Below, one piece after another: positions 1 through 7,973 of a stretch of 64,000 nucleotides of DNA; position 1 is the stretch's first letter, and each line of letters opens with the position of its first letter. The stretch is from Cytobacillus oceanisediminis (GTDB lineage Bacteria; Bacillota; Bacilli; Bacillales; Cytobacillaceae), in NCBI RefSeq assembly GCF_004366035.1, contig NZ_SOEE01000001.1:62001-126000 (forward strand), read 5' to 3'. The position numbers and the translations under genes were made by a program. The notes below the pieces were generated by a model that did no database searches, had not been told where the DNA came from, and was given only the letters and a program-made list of their open reading frames with translations.

Positions 1-1
1 T

Positions 2-949
2 GACCCTTGGCTAAATGGAATGTCAACGGACGTTAAGAATGTAGATAATGGATATAACTTTCAATGGAAAATGGAATATCCATATAAACTATTTAAGGAG
101 AATGCTACTCTCCCAATAACGATTCATTATATCAATGGGATAAAAGGTGAATGGAATTTTGATATCCCAATTTCACAAGAAAAAAACAGTACACTTGCTA
201 TTAATCAGGAGCAAGAATACCCAGAAGATGAGGTCAAAATCCGTATAAAAGAGATTCTTACCGCAAAAGCGTCATCTTCGCTTATTTATGAGACCGTGCA
301 GAAATATAAGGGCGATGATATTTATATATCAAAAGCTGTTGATAATAAAGGAAATGTGTATAGGTTTGGAAACTCCACATTTCTCGAGGAATCGGAACAA
401 GAAAATGGATATCATAGTACAATGAGAAGAGAAATGACCAAACTCACTTCAGATATTACTTCACTTACCTTTTATCCTCAGTTATCTGCTTCAGTTCCAA
501 CAGTAGAACAGCTATTGGATAAGAAATCGTTCACCTTAGAAAGTACACGGTTCAATTTAAGCCTTAAGGTGAATGATATAACCAAAGAAGGTAGTAAACT
601 TGTAATCGATTATCAATTTACTGGACTCTCAAAAGGATTAAGCAAGCATCAGCTTGAATTGTTTGAGAATAACTTGCAGTATAAATTACTTCTAGTAGAT
701 AAAAAGTATATTGGCAAAATTGATCCAAAAAACCCAGTACCGCCTAAAAGTCATAGCATTCATCTAAATAAAGTGAAAACTATTGATAAAAAGGCAGCAC
801 ACTTTCAATCCACATTCGATTTAAACGGGGATGAAAAAATAAAGAATTTTAAGCTAGAAAATACCATCCTACAATTCGATTTTTCAAGCTTTATGCCTGC
901 TAAGGATTTAAAACCCTTTACTGTTGAACTTCCTGTGGGGGATGAATAA
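2..949 (+). CDS. C-terminal part of a DUF4179/DUF5643-like anti-sigma-type protein (5' truncated by window edge)
   Basis: The reading frame is open to the left edge (codons from base 2 read D-P-W-L-N-G before the first ATG at 20), so this is the C-terminal part of a longer protein. No membrane segment is visible; what remains is beta-rich, charged and lysine-rich, with paired Ig-like stretches ([18 protein letters not shown] near residue 190 of the visible part). This resembles the extracytoplasmic part of Bacillus DUF4179/DUF5643 proteins, which usually carry an N-terminal membrane anchor and sit beside ECF sigma genes. That family assignment is by overall look and is tentative. A perfect terminator follows at 1035-1065, so it is the last gene of its unit. 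Confidence 0.55.
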   Translation, partial: DPWLNGMSTDVKNVDNGYNFQWKMEYPYKLFKENATLPITIHYINGIKGEWNFDIPISQEKNSTLAINQEQEYPEDEVKIRIKEILTAKASSSLIYETVQKYKGDDIYISKAVDNKGNVYRFGNSTFLEESEQENGYHSTMRREMTKLTSDITSLTFYPQLSASVPTVEQLLDKKSFTLESTRFNLSLKVNDITKEGSKLVIDYQFTGLSKGLSKHQLELFENNLQYKLLLVDKKYIGKIDPKNPVPPKSHSIHLNKVKTIDKKAAHFQSTFDLNGDEKIKNFKLENTILQFDFSSFMPAKDLKPFTVELPVGDE

Positions 950-1034
950 ACAATTAAAATAGTTCATATTAGGGGTCCCGAAGGTTCATTTTTGAAAATC
1001 TAAGAGAGCATTGAATAATTAATTAATGTCTGGG

Positions 1035-1065
1035 CGATGACTTATGTAAGTCATCGTCTTTTTTT
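1035..1065 (+). terminator. Intrinsic terminator after the first gene
   Basis: A perfect 10-bp inverted repeat (CGATGACTTA / TAAGTCATCG, loop TG) is followed by TC and seven T. It ends the transcript of the truncated plus-strand gene. Confidence 0.9.
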
Positions 1066-1140
1066 GTAGATTAATTAGAAGTTTGCGAAGCATTTATTGT
1101 ACTTAAACTATAGAGTGAGTTTGTTCATTAGAACAACCTA

Positions 1141-1173
1141 TAATAAAGCCCCACTCCACAACGAGAAGGGCTT
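1141..1173 (-). terminator. Probable terminator of the LysM remnant
   Basis: Read on the minus strand, AAGCCC and GGGCTT flank a 16-base loop and are followed by TATTATAG. It lies a few bases after the stop of the LysM fragment, where an endolysin-type gene would have its terminator. The T-tract is short. Confidence 0.45.
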
Positions 1174-1180
1174 CTTATGT

Positions 1181-1327
1181 TTATATTACTCGAAGTACCT
1201 GTCCAACATAAATCATGTAATTGTCATCAAGGCTGTTCCAATCCTTGATTTGCTGCACAGTGCTTCCATAAGTTCTGCTTAGTGAATAAACAGTATCGCC
1301 AGATACAACAGTATGGTAAACAAAAGC
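1181..1327 (-). pseudogene. LysM-domain C-terminal remnant (probable phage or cell-wall lysin end)
   Basis: On the minus strand one frame reads AFVYHTVVSGDTVYSLSRTY, then GSTVQQIKDWNSL and YVGQVLRVI before a TAA at 1181. This is a textbook LysM peptidoglycan-binding module: YxVxxGDTxxxIA-like start, NxL in the middle and VGQxLxV end. A TGA at 1328-1330 closes the frame immediately upstream, so only the last 48 codons of a larger protein survive, with no start codon. The break coincides with the beginning of the integrase fragment on the other strand. I infer an endolysin or LysM lipoprotein cut by a deletion. Confidence 0.75.
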
Positions 1328-1732
1328 TCAAGAACTGTAAATGTGCCTACTGCATTTATGAAAGAATTAAAAGAATATGCCACAAATCAGAAAAAATTAC
1401 AGATTGCTTCTGGTTCCGCGTGGACTCCTATGCTTGATGATCATGGAAATCCAGTAAATTTATTATTTACAAAACCAAATGGATTCCCTTCTCATCCAGA
1501 TGGATTAACAGGCAGATGGAGGGATATTGTGAAGAGGTTCAACTTACCTCCATTAAATTTACATGGATTACGTCATACTTATGCTTCTTATATGGTTAGT
1601 AAAAATGTAAACTTTAAGATTATCCAGGAGCAGCTTGGTCACTCCGATATTAAGCAAACTTTAAATACGTATAGTCACTTAACCGATAAAGACAAAAATA
1701 ACGCGAGTGACTTATTTAATGAGATTTTATAA
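1313..1732 (+). pseudogene. Truncated tyrosine recombinase (phage integrase), C-terminal catalytic part only
   Basis: The 139 residues match the last third of a phage-type tyrosine integrase. HGLRHTYAS supplies the H-x-x-R catalytic pair (about residue 83), and LGHSDIKQTLNTYSHL supplies the final His and the nucleophilic Tyr. The SAM-like DNA-binding domain, the first catalytic Arg and the catalytic Lys region are missing. A stop lies in frame at 1283, so the frame cannot extend upstream. The fragment begins with KSSRTVNVP, an internal integrase motif, which makes the ATG at 1313 accidental. With the LysM remnant it looks like the two tips of a prophage fused by deletion. Confidence 0.8.
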
Positions 1733-1804
1733 TTGGTCACTTTTTGGTCACTCGCTCTTATTTAAGTCTTTAAATAACCATGACAAATCCTTCTATATCA
1801 ACGT

Positions 1805-2506
1805 TTATTTGATAGCAGCCTCAAGTGCAACTTCAATCATTTCATTGAAGGTAGTTTGTCTTTCTTCAGAAGTTGTTTCCTCACCCGTTAGGATATGATC
1901 GCTGACTGTTAAGACAGAAAGCGCCTTACGTCCGAATTTCGCTGCAAGTGTATAAAGCGCAGCCGTTTCCATCTCAATCGCCAAAATTTGATATTGTGCC
2001 CATTTTTCGTGGTCAGCATTGTCATTATAGAACATATCTGCTGTGAATACATTTCCGACTTTGAGGTTTAATCCTTTTTCAACACCTGCATCATAAGCTT
2101 TTTTCAAAAGGTCGAAGTTAGCTGTCGGTGCAAAGTCTACTCCTCCAAAAGTAAGCCTGTTCATTTGGGAATCTGTAGAAGAGCTCATAGCCAGGATTAC
2201 ATCCCTAACTTTCACATCTTTTTGAATTGCACCGCATGTGCCTACTCTAATCAAGTTTTGAACATTGTAGCTTTGCATGAGTTCATTAATATAAATGGAA
2301 ATGGATGGCACTCCCATGCCTGTGCCCTGAACTGATATGCGTTTCCCTTTATACGTTCCTGTATAGCCAAACATGTTGCGGACTTCATTGTAGCACTCTG
2401 CATTTTCCAAAAATGTTTCTGCAATATATTTTGCACGCAGAGGGTCTCCAGGAAGCAGGACCGTTTCTGCAATTTCGTTTTCTTTAGCACCGATATGTAT
2501 GCTCAT
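1805..2506 (-). CDS. deoD: Purine nucleoside phosphorylase DeoD-type
   Basis: Hexameric trimeric-fold purine nucleoside phosphorylase: it cleaves (deoxy)inosine, guanosine or adenosine with phosphate to give the base and (deoxy)ribose-1-phosphate for salvage. Visible family signatures are [13 protein letters not shown] at the N-terminus (phosphate site), [32 protein letters not shown] (ribose and base contacts) and SDH near residue 200 (catalytic Asp). Length is 233 aa, the family norm. I start at the ATG at 2506 (MSIHIGAK), which has GGAGG nine bases upstream, not at the TTG inside the ribosome binding site. It is followed by the integrase scar, whereas yodL comes next on its 5' side as in B. 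subtilis. Confidence 0.96.
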   Translation of the reverse strand: MSIHIGAKENEIAETVLLPGDPLRAKYIAETFLENAECYNEVRNMFGYTGTYKGKRISVQGTGMGVPSISIYINELMQSYNVQNLIRVGTCGAIQKDVKVRDVILAMSSSTDSQMNRLTFGGVDFAPTANFDLLKKAYDAGVEKGLNLKVGNVFTADMFYNDNADHEKWAQYQILAIEMETAALYTLAAKFGRKALSVLTVSDHILTGEETTSEERQTTFNEMIEVALEAAIK

Positions 2507-2659
2507 AATCAAAACCTCCAAATTATTTCTGAAGCCTCTGTAAATGCTTCCAAGTCAAACTATACCATATGTGCCATCACTTAGAAACAAATTACATAAG
2601 GCATGTTTTTTCACTGTACGGGAAAGCTATTTTTAGCTTTTCCAAAGGAGGTTGTAATC

Positions 2660-2788
2660 ATGCCGCAAAAAGGAATGAGCAAAAAACTCAGGCAGGCCGT
2701 GCAGCATGCCAATGAGACAAATCCATCTTCGAGGGCCAATACCGAGCCCCATACATCTAAAACAGTCAAAACAAAAAGCAATAGATAA
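2660..2788 (+). CDS. Small basic hydrophilic protein (42 aa), unrecognised
   Basis: Start ATG at 2660 follows AAAGGAGG with good spacing; the product begins MPQKGMSKKLRQAVQHANE and ends KTVKTKSNR. It is rich in Lys, Arg, Asn, Ser and Gln, with no hydrophobic segment. A second similar gene follows after 14 bases and both precede a terminator, so they form a two-gene unit. Composition is like minor small acid-soluble or other spore-core peptides of Bacillus, but I do not recognise the family. Sporulation involvement is inference only. Confidence 0.7.
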   Translation: MPQKGMSKKLRQAVQHANETNPSSRANTEPHTSKTVKTKSNR

Positions 2789-2802
2789 TCGGAGGGATTA
2801 AG

Positions 2803-2952
2803 ATGGGCAAAAAGCACCGCAACCGAATAAATTCTCCAAAGAAAAATAATCATATTCCTGCTGAAGCAATTATTGCAGAGCAAGAAGCCCACGGCAAAGA
2901 ATACACTGCCAATAAACGCAAAAACAGTCCAGGATCAAACATTACCGAATAA
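2803..2952 (+). CDS. Small basic hydrophilic protein (49 aa), unrecognised
   Basis: ATG at 2803 sits six bases after GGAGGG. The product starts MGKKHRNRINSPKKNNH, contains an acidic centre (AEAIIAEQEAHGKE) and ends NSPGSNITE. It has a high charge, no Cys, no membrane segment, and two KKN/KRKN clusters. It is the second gene of a short plus-strand unit with the 42-aa gene and ends 17 bases before the terminator. I cannot name the family; it may be a spore-core or nucleic-acid-associated peptide. Confidence 0.7.
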   Translation: MGKKHRNRINSPKKNNHIPAEAIIAEQEAHGKEYTANKRKNSPGSNITE

Positions 2953-2968
2953 AATATTTAATAAAATA

Positions 2969-2996
2969 AGCAGGAGAGCTATTGTGCCCTCCTGCT
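2969..2996. terminator. Bidirectional terminator between small genes and yodL
   Basis: Inverted repeat AGCAGGAG / CTCCTGCT with T-rich flanks on both sides. It serves the plus-strand small genes and, on the minus strand, yodL whose stop is at 3004. Confidence 0.75.
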
Positions 2997-3003
2997 ATTT
3001 CAT

Positions 3004-3312
3004 TTAGCGTATATGTATTCGATTAACTTCTTCCCAGCCGCCCGGCTTTAGCTGATAATAAAATTGCCCTCTCCTGCCTTCATCAATATAGAGTATATCC
3101 CCTGTGGAAATAAATCGGCCATCAAAATCCCCGGGAATCCTGTCATGCACATTAAACTTCCTAAAAACTGAATCAAGACATTCCTCATGGGTTAAAGCTT
3201 CGACATTTAGGCGATATACTTGCTGAAAGCCTTTATTGTCTCTAAATTTCGGTGTTTGAAAGATTGTCACATCATATTCTTTTCTTTTGATTATTGTTAA
3301 TTCCTTCAGCAT
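3004..3312 (-). CDS. yodL: YodL-type protein (MreB/cell-shape effector family)
   Basis: The 102-aa product contains YDVTIFQTPKF, FRKFNVHDRIPGDF, RFISTGDILYIDEGR and a PGGW-x(2)-VNRIHIR end, the pattern of B. subtilis YodL. YodL is reported to be sporulation-expressed and to alter cell shape through MreB when overproduced; that knowledge is from the family, not the sequence. Start ATG at 3312 has GAGGGGG upstream. Position next to deoD matches B. subtilis gene order. No membrane segment. Confidence 0.85.
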   Translation of the reverse strand: MLKELTIIKRKEYDVTIFQTPKFRDNKGFQQVYRLNVEALTHEECLDSVFRKFNVHDRIPGDFDGRFISTGDILYIDEGRRGQFYYQLKPGGWEEVNRIHIR

Positions 3313-3541
3313 TTGGCATCCCCCTCACATTCTACACATCCGCTTTTTCGGCTGATTTACCTACCAGACAAACTCAGCTGCTTTGATGAATAATGTCTTC
3401 AAAAGCATTTTTTATGACATTTTTTTACTATCCCGCCAAATTTCTAAGAACAATTTGTATTACTGTTTAATTAGCCATTTTTCTTGTCGTTTCCTCCATC
3501 AAAAAAATACTAGTTTTGTCGATTCACGTTTTTTTTCATAA

Positions 3542-3555
3542 AGAAAACGCTTTCA
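3542..3555 (+). promoter_or_regulatory. Candidate CcpA catabolite-response element (cre)
   Basis: AGAAAACGCTTTCA matches the palindromic cre consensus TGAAAGCGCTTTCA at 12 of 14 positions. It lies about 55 bases upstream of the glycerophosphodiesterase start, and an A/T-rich -10-like stretch (TATTATGTATAAA) follows at about 3573-3585. Carbon-catabolite control is inferred. Confidence 0.6.
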
Positions 3556-3610
3556 AAAGTGTTCAATCTGCATATTATGTATAAAAGTCTTTTAAGGAGG
3601 TGAAGAAAAA

Positions 3611-4468
3611 TTGCGGGTATCTAAAAAGCCTGTTTTATATTCAATCCTCATCGGATTGTTACTAATGACTATTTCTTATTTTTTTCAGCCACTCATGCCT
3701 TTTCAGTCTATCGCACACAGAGGTGCATCCGCTCTTGCACCGGAAAACACGCTGGCATCCTTTGAAAAAGCTATAGAATTGGGCTTTGACTACATCGAAT
3801 TGGATGTGAGGCTGAGCAAGGATAAACAGCTTGTCGTTATTCATGACGCTAATGTTTTGCGCACTACCGACGGAGAGGGGCTGATTGAGGATTTGACGGT
3901 TAAGGAATTAAAAAAGCTGGATGCAGGATCCTGGTTTTCTCCTGCGTTTGCCGGTGAAAAGATCCCTTTACTAAATGAAGTTTTAAAAGAAGTCAGCGGA
4001 AAAACAGGAATCATAATTGAAATGAAATCACCTGAAAATCAGCCTGGCATGACAGAAATTCTGGCAGACATGCTAAATTCTTATAAACCTGACAATCAGA
4101 TAAAAGTCCAATCTTTCCATATTAATGAGATAAAAAAGTTTCACCAGCTTGCTCCCGAAATTCCTGCAGGCCTGCTGCTGAGCAAACACCTGGATTTGTT
4201 TCATTTGGCATCCTACCGCGATTTTGCCTCTTTCCTATCCGTTCACCATCTCTTGCTTTCCAAGTCCTTCATTAATCAAGCTGAGTTATTCGGTTATGAG
4301 ATATACTCGTGGACCATCAGCAAGCAATACCAGTTTGCAGACATGCAGCGGCTTGGTGTTCACGGGATTATTTCCGATGATGAGAAGAGAATTCCCGACT
4401 CAATTATTTACGTGTTAATAACCCCCTTTTTAAAAGGTCAGGATTTTTTTAAAACACTTCTTGCCTAA
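3611..4468 (+). CDS. Membrane-anchored glycerophosphodiester phosphodiesterase
   Basis: GDPD-family enzyme that hydrolyses glycerophosphodiesters to glycerol-3-phosphate and an alcohol. After a cationic N-terminus and one membrane segment (about residues 8-26) comes the catalytic start AHRGASALAPENTLASF, then IELDVRLSKDKQLVVIHD (metal-binding E/D and His), ITKEL-like second half and the late W-T near residue 236 typical of the TIM barrel. 285 aa is normal for the family. Start is TTG at 3611, eight bases after GGAGGTG. It occupies the position of yodM in the B. subtilis order but is unrelated to that PAP2 gene. A cre-like box suggests glucose repression. Transcribed against spo0M. Confidence 0.9.
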   Translation: MRVSKKPVLYSILIGLLLMTISYFFQPLMPFQSIAHRGASALAPENTLASFEKAIELGFDYIELDVRLSKDKQLVVIHDANVLRTTDGEGLIEDLTVKELKKLDAGSWFSPAFAGEKIPLLNEVLKEVSGKTGIIIEMKSPENQPGMTEILADMLNSYKPDNQIKVQSFHINEIKKFHQLAPEIPAGLLLSKHLDLFHLASYRDFASFLSVHHLLLSKSFINQAELFGYEIYSWTISKQYQFADMQRLGVHGIISDDEKRIPDSIIYVLITPFLKGQDFFKTLLA

Positions 4469-4504
4469 CTATATGCATTCCATAGCTGCAGTCTAAGCAT
4501 ATAA

Positions 4505-4529
4505 AAACGATGGGCGTCACCCATCGTTT
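4505..4529. terminator. Shared terminator of glycerophosphodiesterase and spo0M
   Basis: Perfect 10-bp arms AAACGATGGG / CCCATCGTTT with a 5-base loop; the minus-strand transcript of spo0M gets a run of T immediately after it. Confidence 0.9.
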
Positions 4530-4543
4530 CGTCAGCATAAATT

Positions 4544-5314
4544 TTAAGCATATTTTGCAATAACAGACTGGAGCTTTTGCTGCATATAAGGAATATCTGC
4601 ATTTGTAGCAGTGAAACGAACAAAGGTTTCGTCCATTTCCAGTGCCTCTGCCAGGAATCCCCCCAACCCTCTCGCTCTGCGGTCAACTTGCATCATGATC
4701 TCAGTCTCTCCATTTGACTGTGGGAAGAATACAACTTCCAGTTCATCCAGCTTTCCTCTGAAAGGACCGGAGACTGGAACAAATTCAAACTCTTGTATAA
4801 ACGGCAGCCTTCTGCGGAGGCGATGCGGAGCCTGTTCGCATTCTGCTTCCCGCAAACGGAATCCGATTCTCGAAGCAGCGTTCAATACAGAATCCATTAG
4901 CGGGTTTGGCACAACTCGGATATAATCCTTATCTGCAGGGTCCACCGCGTTTTTTATATCCAATCCTGTCGCCACCCAAATTTTTGTCTTCCCAAAAGAC
5001 AAAGGTGTATCAGATGGAAGATTAAAGCTAAATGGAATTTCCTTTCGTTCATTCGCCGCCAGGGTGAATCCTTGAGCGAGCCTGAAACGGTCAATCAAAC
5101 CTGAGACTGTATATTTTTTATCATCTGATTCTTTAATATAAGTAGTATTCAATGAAAGATAAATATCATCGATTTTCTGTTCGGTGCTTCCCCCTGTGAT
5201 CTCAACAACGCCTCTGAGAGGTTCTCCTGGGGCTGCTGAATCCTTCTCAAGCTTTGTATCGACTTTTGCCGATCCAATTCCAACACTTGCCAGGACCTTA
5301 TTAAAAAATGACAT
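4544..5314 (-). CDS. spo0M: Sporulation-control protein Spo0M
   Basis: 256-aa arrestin-like protein of the Spo0M family. Visible marks: MSFFNKVLASVGIGSAKVDT at the start, LEKDSAAPGEPLRGVVEITGG, the beta-sandwich repeats ending FSFNLPSDTPLS, and the conserved core ending RARGLGGFLAE. Known role in Bacillus: modulates entry into sporulation and affects cell division; cytosolic, no membrane segment. ATG at 5314 has GGGAGAG upstream. It is a single-gene unit with a terminator shared with the opposing glycerophosphodiesterase. Confidence 0.95.
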   Translation of the reverse strand: MSFFNKVLASVGIGSAKVDTKLEKDSAAPGEPLRGVVEITGGSTEQKIDDIYLSLNTTYIKESDDKKYTVSGLIDRFRLAQGFTLAANERKEIPFSFNLPSDTPLSFGKTKIWVATGLDIKNAVDPADKDYIRVVPNPLMDSVLNAASRIGFRLREAECEQAPHRLRRRLPFIQEFEFVPVSGPFRGKLDELEVVFFPQSNGETEIMMQVDRRARGLGGFLAEALEMDETFVRFTATNADIPYMQQKLQSVIAKYA

Positions 5315-5613
5315 ATGCTTCTCTCCCTAGTTCTTTTTTTATTTTTAATTTTTTTCCATGTAAGGTTTACCTTCCAGCCGGCCAACTTTTTTAATATTTT
5401 CCTGCGGTCTCTATTATATAACACAAAGCACCAGCTACATTTTGATATACGAGCAGATAACCGGAAAAGTTTCATTTTTCAAGTGTACCGCCAAAATTTT
5501 TTAAAATATGCGGAAATTGCTTTATCATTACTCAGCGTTTTCTTGAATGATGGTGTGTACTTGTAATTCAAAGTTTCAGAATATGTATGTGCATGATCTT
5601 CCTGCTGCTCCGC
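5315..5613. other. Intergenic leader of spo0M, no gene seen
   Basis: About 300 bases of A/T-rich DNA. On the minus strand TATATAAT near 5415 could be a -10 element for spo0M but no convincing -35 accompanies it. I see no gene, repeat or hairpin here apart from the yozD terminator that begins at 5614. Confidence 0.4.
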
Positions 5614-5647
5614 AAAAAAATGACGAGCACCTTTCCTCGTCATTTTT
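5614..5647 (-). terminator. Terminator of yozD
   Basis: AAAATGACGAG / CTCGTCATTTT arms with an 8-base loop, and a T-run on the minus strand (seven A on the plus strand at 5614-5620). Confidence 0.85.
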
Positions 5648-5652
5648 CTATA

Positions 5653-5826
5653 TTAATCATCTTCAATTTCTTCATCAATGATGCACTTTTGCAGCAGGTA
5701 TTCGAATGTGATATCTGCAAGTTCATCTAATTCTCCTTCAGTAGGCACATAACCTCTTTTTGCCAGCTCATGAAAGAAAAACTCAGCAATTTCTTCCGTA
5801 TCTATTACGACCTCTATTTCCTTCAC
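5653..5826 (-). CDS. yozD: YozD-family small acidic protein
   Basis: 57 aa, beginning with KEIEVVIDTEEIAEFFFHEL and containing RGYVPTEGELDELADITFEY and an acidic end (DEEIEDD). This is the conserved YozD family of bacilli; function unknown. I take the GTG at 5826 as start: AAGGGGG lies seven bases before it and the length then matches the B. subtilis protein (58 aa), whereas an upstream ATG lacks a ribosome binding site. It lies between spo0M and yodN as in the B. subtilis yod region. Confidence 0.85.
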   Translation of the reverse strand: MKEIEVVIDTEEIAEFFFHELAKRGYVPTEGELDELADITFEYLLQKCIIDEEIEDD

Positions 5827-6003
5827 AGCAACGCCCCCTTTGTACAAAATGTATGAAGCACTACCTGGATTCATGCAAACCAACTTTCAGAAAAGTCATA
5901 TTCTTTATTTTGTCCTACCGTGCATTTTTCTTCATTTCGGACATACATATAGGATAAGCAGATAACAATGATCCATTTTATTCAGAAATTGAGGAGGCAG
6001 CAC

Positions 6004-6165
6004 ATGTCAAGTATATCCAGACTGGCCCTAATCATTAAAGAAGATGTCAATCGTGAAGAAAGCTCCATCATTAATCTTTATAGCAATCTATTAAATACAT
6101 GGTTTAAACTGGTCATATGGTTTGGCATCCCATTTTTACTGTATCTCCTAATCACTTGGCTCTAA
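6004..6165 (+). CDS. Small single-pass membrane protein (53 aa), unrecognised
   Basis: ATG at 6004 follows GAGGAGG with seven-base spacing. The product has a hydrophilic N-terminal half (MSSISRLALIIKEDVNREES) and one C-terminal membrane helix (LVIWFGIPFLLYLLITW). It is alone on the plus strand between yozD and yodN. I do not recognise the family. Confidence 0.65.
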   Translation: MSSISRLALIIKEDVNREESSIINLYSNLLNTWFKLVIWFGIPFLLYLLITWL

Positions 6166-6195
6166 GAAGTGCTAAGAACCCGGAGCCTGCTTTTT

Positions 6196-6891
6196 TTACA
6201 CTGTGCTCTTATCATCATTATTGGCGATATGCTTCAGTTTTCTGAGTATAACCCGCATGATATGCTTATACTCATCATCCTGAAACATTTCATAAAGTAT
6301 ACGATAATCATTATATATATCAAGCAAACCATCAATAAGCACTTTTCTTTCTTTAATGCCTTCAAGCAATTCCTTTTCTGCCTTGCGGAATGAATGAGCA
6401 GAATCCTTTAATTCAGGCAGCTTTTCTTTTTTGTTGATCATATATAGGAGTCCCAGCTTCTGGATAAAAGCATCTGCACTTTCAGCATCCGCAACGAGGG
6501 TCAGCTCCTCTTCTCCTGCCTCCAGCCATTCCCCGTCATTAATTCTCGAAAGCTCATAAATAACATCTTCCCATGCATCTTCTTTGTATCTCCAAATTTC
6601 CGTCCTGAAGCCTACTATTTTGAAGAGATCCGAACCATACCCCTTGACTTGGACAAGGTCACCAAAAAAGTATTTATATTCGATGTCAATATGCTCCTTT
6701 TCCATAATCTCACCTTCATACTCAGACAGCATTTGAAGGCTGGATTCCATATATAGACCTTCACTTTTATTGACTTCATAGACGTACATATCATCTAACC
6801 ATTTCACATCTGTTACTTTTCCGACTGTACCATAAATAGTGATCACGACTGTATCACCGATTTTGTACTTTGGTTTCTTCTTTTTGCTCAT
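6196..6891 (-). CDS. yodN: YodN-like conserved protein
   Basis: 231 aa from ATG 6891 (MSKKKKPKYKIGDTVVI). Two KOW/SH3-like beta modules are suggested by YKIGDTVVITIYGTVGKVTD and YFFGDLVQVKGYGSDLFKIVG, followed by an acidic segment and a helical, charged C-terminal half (about residues 150-230). The position between yozD and yozE matches B. subtilis yodN, and I name it on that basis plus overall fit; function unknown. Start choice: a GAGAGG lies nine bases before this ATG; an ATG three codons upstream would have no spacing to its binding site. Confidence 0.7.
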   Translation of the reverse strand: MSKKKKPKYKIGDTVVITIYGTVGKVTDVKWLDDMYVYEVNKSEGLYMESSLQMLSEYEGEIMEKEHIDIEYKYFFGDLVQVKGYGSDLFKIVGFRTEIWRYKEDAWEDVIYELSRINDGEWLEAGEEELTLVADAESADAFIQKLGLLYMINKKEKLPELKDSAHSFRKAEKELLEGIKERKVLIDGLLDIYNDYRILYEMFQDDEYKHIMRVILRKLKHIANNDDKSTV

Positions 6892-7045
6892 TTCCTCCAT
6901 CCTCTCAATGACTGAGTCGTGAGTATTGAATACAATAGTATATGCACTTTTTATGAAAATCGTCAGTACGTTTATCACAATCAAGCAAAAAGCGCAGATG
7001 TCCCATTTTAAATAATGCTCTTTTCTTTCTCATAGATTGCTGTTT

Positions 7046-7224
7046 TTGATTATGAATTCACCCCGTTGCTTTCAGCGGGGAGGAACAGAGCTCCTCGGCT
7101 TCGCCTGTGGGGTCTCCCACTCCCTCTACTCCCGCAGGACATTAAATTATCTTCCGCAAATCAGCACCGCACGTGGAAAATGCGTATGTATTTTCGAGGA
7201 TCAAGTTCCCACATTGAAGATCAA
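7046..7224. repeat. Dispersed intergenic repeat, copy 1 (TIR-bounded, about 180 bp)
   Basis: This 179-bp block shares its layout and much of its sequence with 30980-31162: ends TTGAT...ATCAA, internal GAGC-CTC-TTCGCCTGTGGG-TCTC and CTCCCGCAGGACATT stretches, a CACCGCA block and a final ATCAACTCAGT. Copy 1 is more diverged at its ends than copy 2. The reading frames inside are incidental. It lies between yodN and yozE. Confidence 0.75.
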
Positions 7225-7284
7225 CTCAGTAAATTAAACTATGATATTAAAAAGCAACGAACTTTACGAAAACAGCCTAAATAA

Positions 7285-7308
7285 AAACACTCCTTAGTCG
7301 GAGTGTTT
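7285..7308 (-). terminator. Terminator of yozE
   Basis: AAACACTCC / GGAGTGTTT arms, 6-base loop, with T-rich sequence following on the minus strand. Confidence 0.85.
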
Positions 7309-7320
7309 CCATGAATTCAT

Positions 7321-7542
7321 TCAGCTTTCAGAAAGAATATACAATTGCCAGACTTCATCAAATACAGACATGCTCTCCGGATAACTTCCGTTCAATTCTA
7401 GGTAAGAGCTGACCTCATCATAATCATAGGCTGTTTTCGGAAAGCTGTGATCCTCATATGCGTCATTGGCAAAACGGCTGATGTCGTCCTTTGGTGCAGG
7501 GTGCCTGTATTTCATTAAAAAGTGATAGAAAGTTTTGGACAT
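7321..7542 (-). CDS. yozE: YozE (UPF0346) protein
   Basis: 73 aa, MSKTFYHFLMKYRHP at the start, then ISRFANDAYEDHSFPK, and DEVSSYLELNGSYPESMSVF near the middle: the YozE/UPF0346 family, a small all-helical protein of unknown function conserved in bacilli. ATG at 7542 has AAGGGGAAGG upstream. It lies in the B. subtilis order yodN-yozE-yokU-kamA and has its own terminator. Confidence 0.95.
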   Translation of the reverse strand: MSKTFYHFLMKYRHPAPKDDISRFANDAYEDHSFPKTAYDYDEVSSYLELNGSYPESMSVFDEVWQLYILSES

Positions 7543-7634
7543 ACTAACGCCTTCCCCTTTATTCTTTCGTTCATTAATTTATTTTCTACTATAATCGAAT
7601 TGTGCTCAGTTCGTCTACTAATACATAGAAAAAA

Positions 7635-7660
7635 GCAGCCCGCATAGCTTTACGGGCTGC
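7635..7660 (-). terminator. Terminator of the kamA-yokU unit
   Basis: GCAGCCCG / CGGGCTGC arms with a 10-base loop, followed on the minus strand by six T. Confidence 0.9.
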
Positions 7661-7669
7661 CCTTATCAC

Positions 7670-7963
7670 TTACTTATCATAGGAAGAGAAATCGAAATAA
7701 TTTCGCTTCAGCAGCCTCGGCTGCTCCATCAGCTTTTCGTAATTTATCTCTTTTCCAATCTTTTTCACATCAATCAAAAATAATTGGTCCTCAATCTCCT
7801 TAACGAGATCATCTGACTGGTAAACCATTTCACAATCCTTGCAGGAAATGGAAGGTGTCTCATTGATTTGGATGGCCCTTGTTCCATCAGGCAGCTCCCA
7901 ATAAACGGTTTCCCTGCTTTCATTTATATTTTGGCTTTCACACCATGCACATTTACTTTGCAT
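7670..7963 (-). CDS. yokU: YokU-family zinc-ribbon-like protein
   Basis: 97 aa beginning MQSKCAWCES, with a second Cys pair ISCKDCEMVYQSD about 40 residues later: two CxxC motifs suggesting a zinc ribbon. The YokU family sits beside kamA in many bacilli; role unknown. The start is the ATG at 7963, with TAGGAGG overlapping the kamA stop codon, so it is translationally coupled to kamA and under the same sigma-54 promoter. Confidence 0.88.
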   Translation of the reverse strand: MQSKCAWCESQNINESRETVYWELPDGTRAIQINETPSISCKDCEMVYQSDDLVKEIEDQLFLIDVKKIGKEINYEKLMEQPRLLKRNYFDFSSYDK

Positions 7964-7973
7964 TATTAGCCTC

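Noticed and set aside
1097-1282. 61-codon plus-strand ORF
   Set aside because: It is antisense to the LysM remnant, which has a clear protein signature on the other strand.
1733-1804. Precise attachment site for the lost prophage
   Set aside because: GGTCAC occurs twice and a possible core lies at 1779, but only one end is present so a core cannot be defined from this sequence alone.
7037-7284. Plus-strand ORFs of 66 and 72 codons
   Set aside because: They lie inside repeat copy 1 and have no ribosome binding site; the same frame occurs by homology at 31044-31253 in copy 2.
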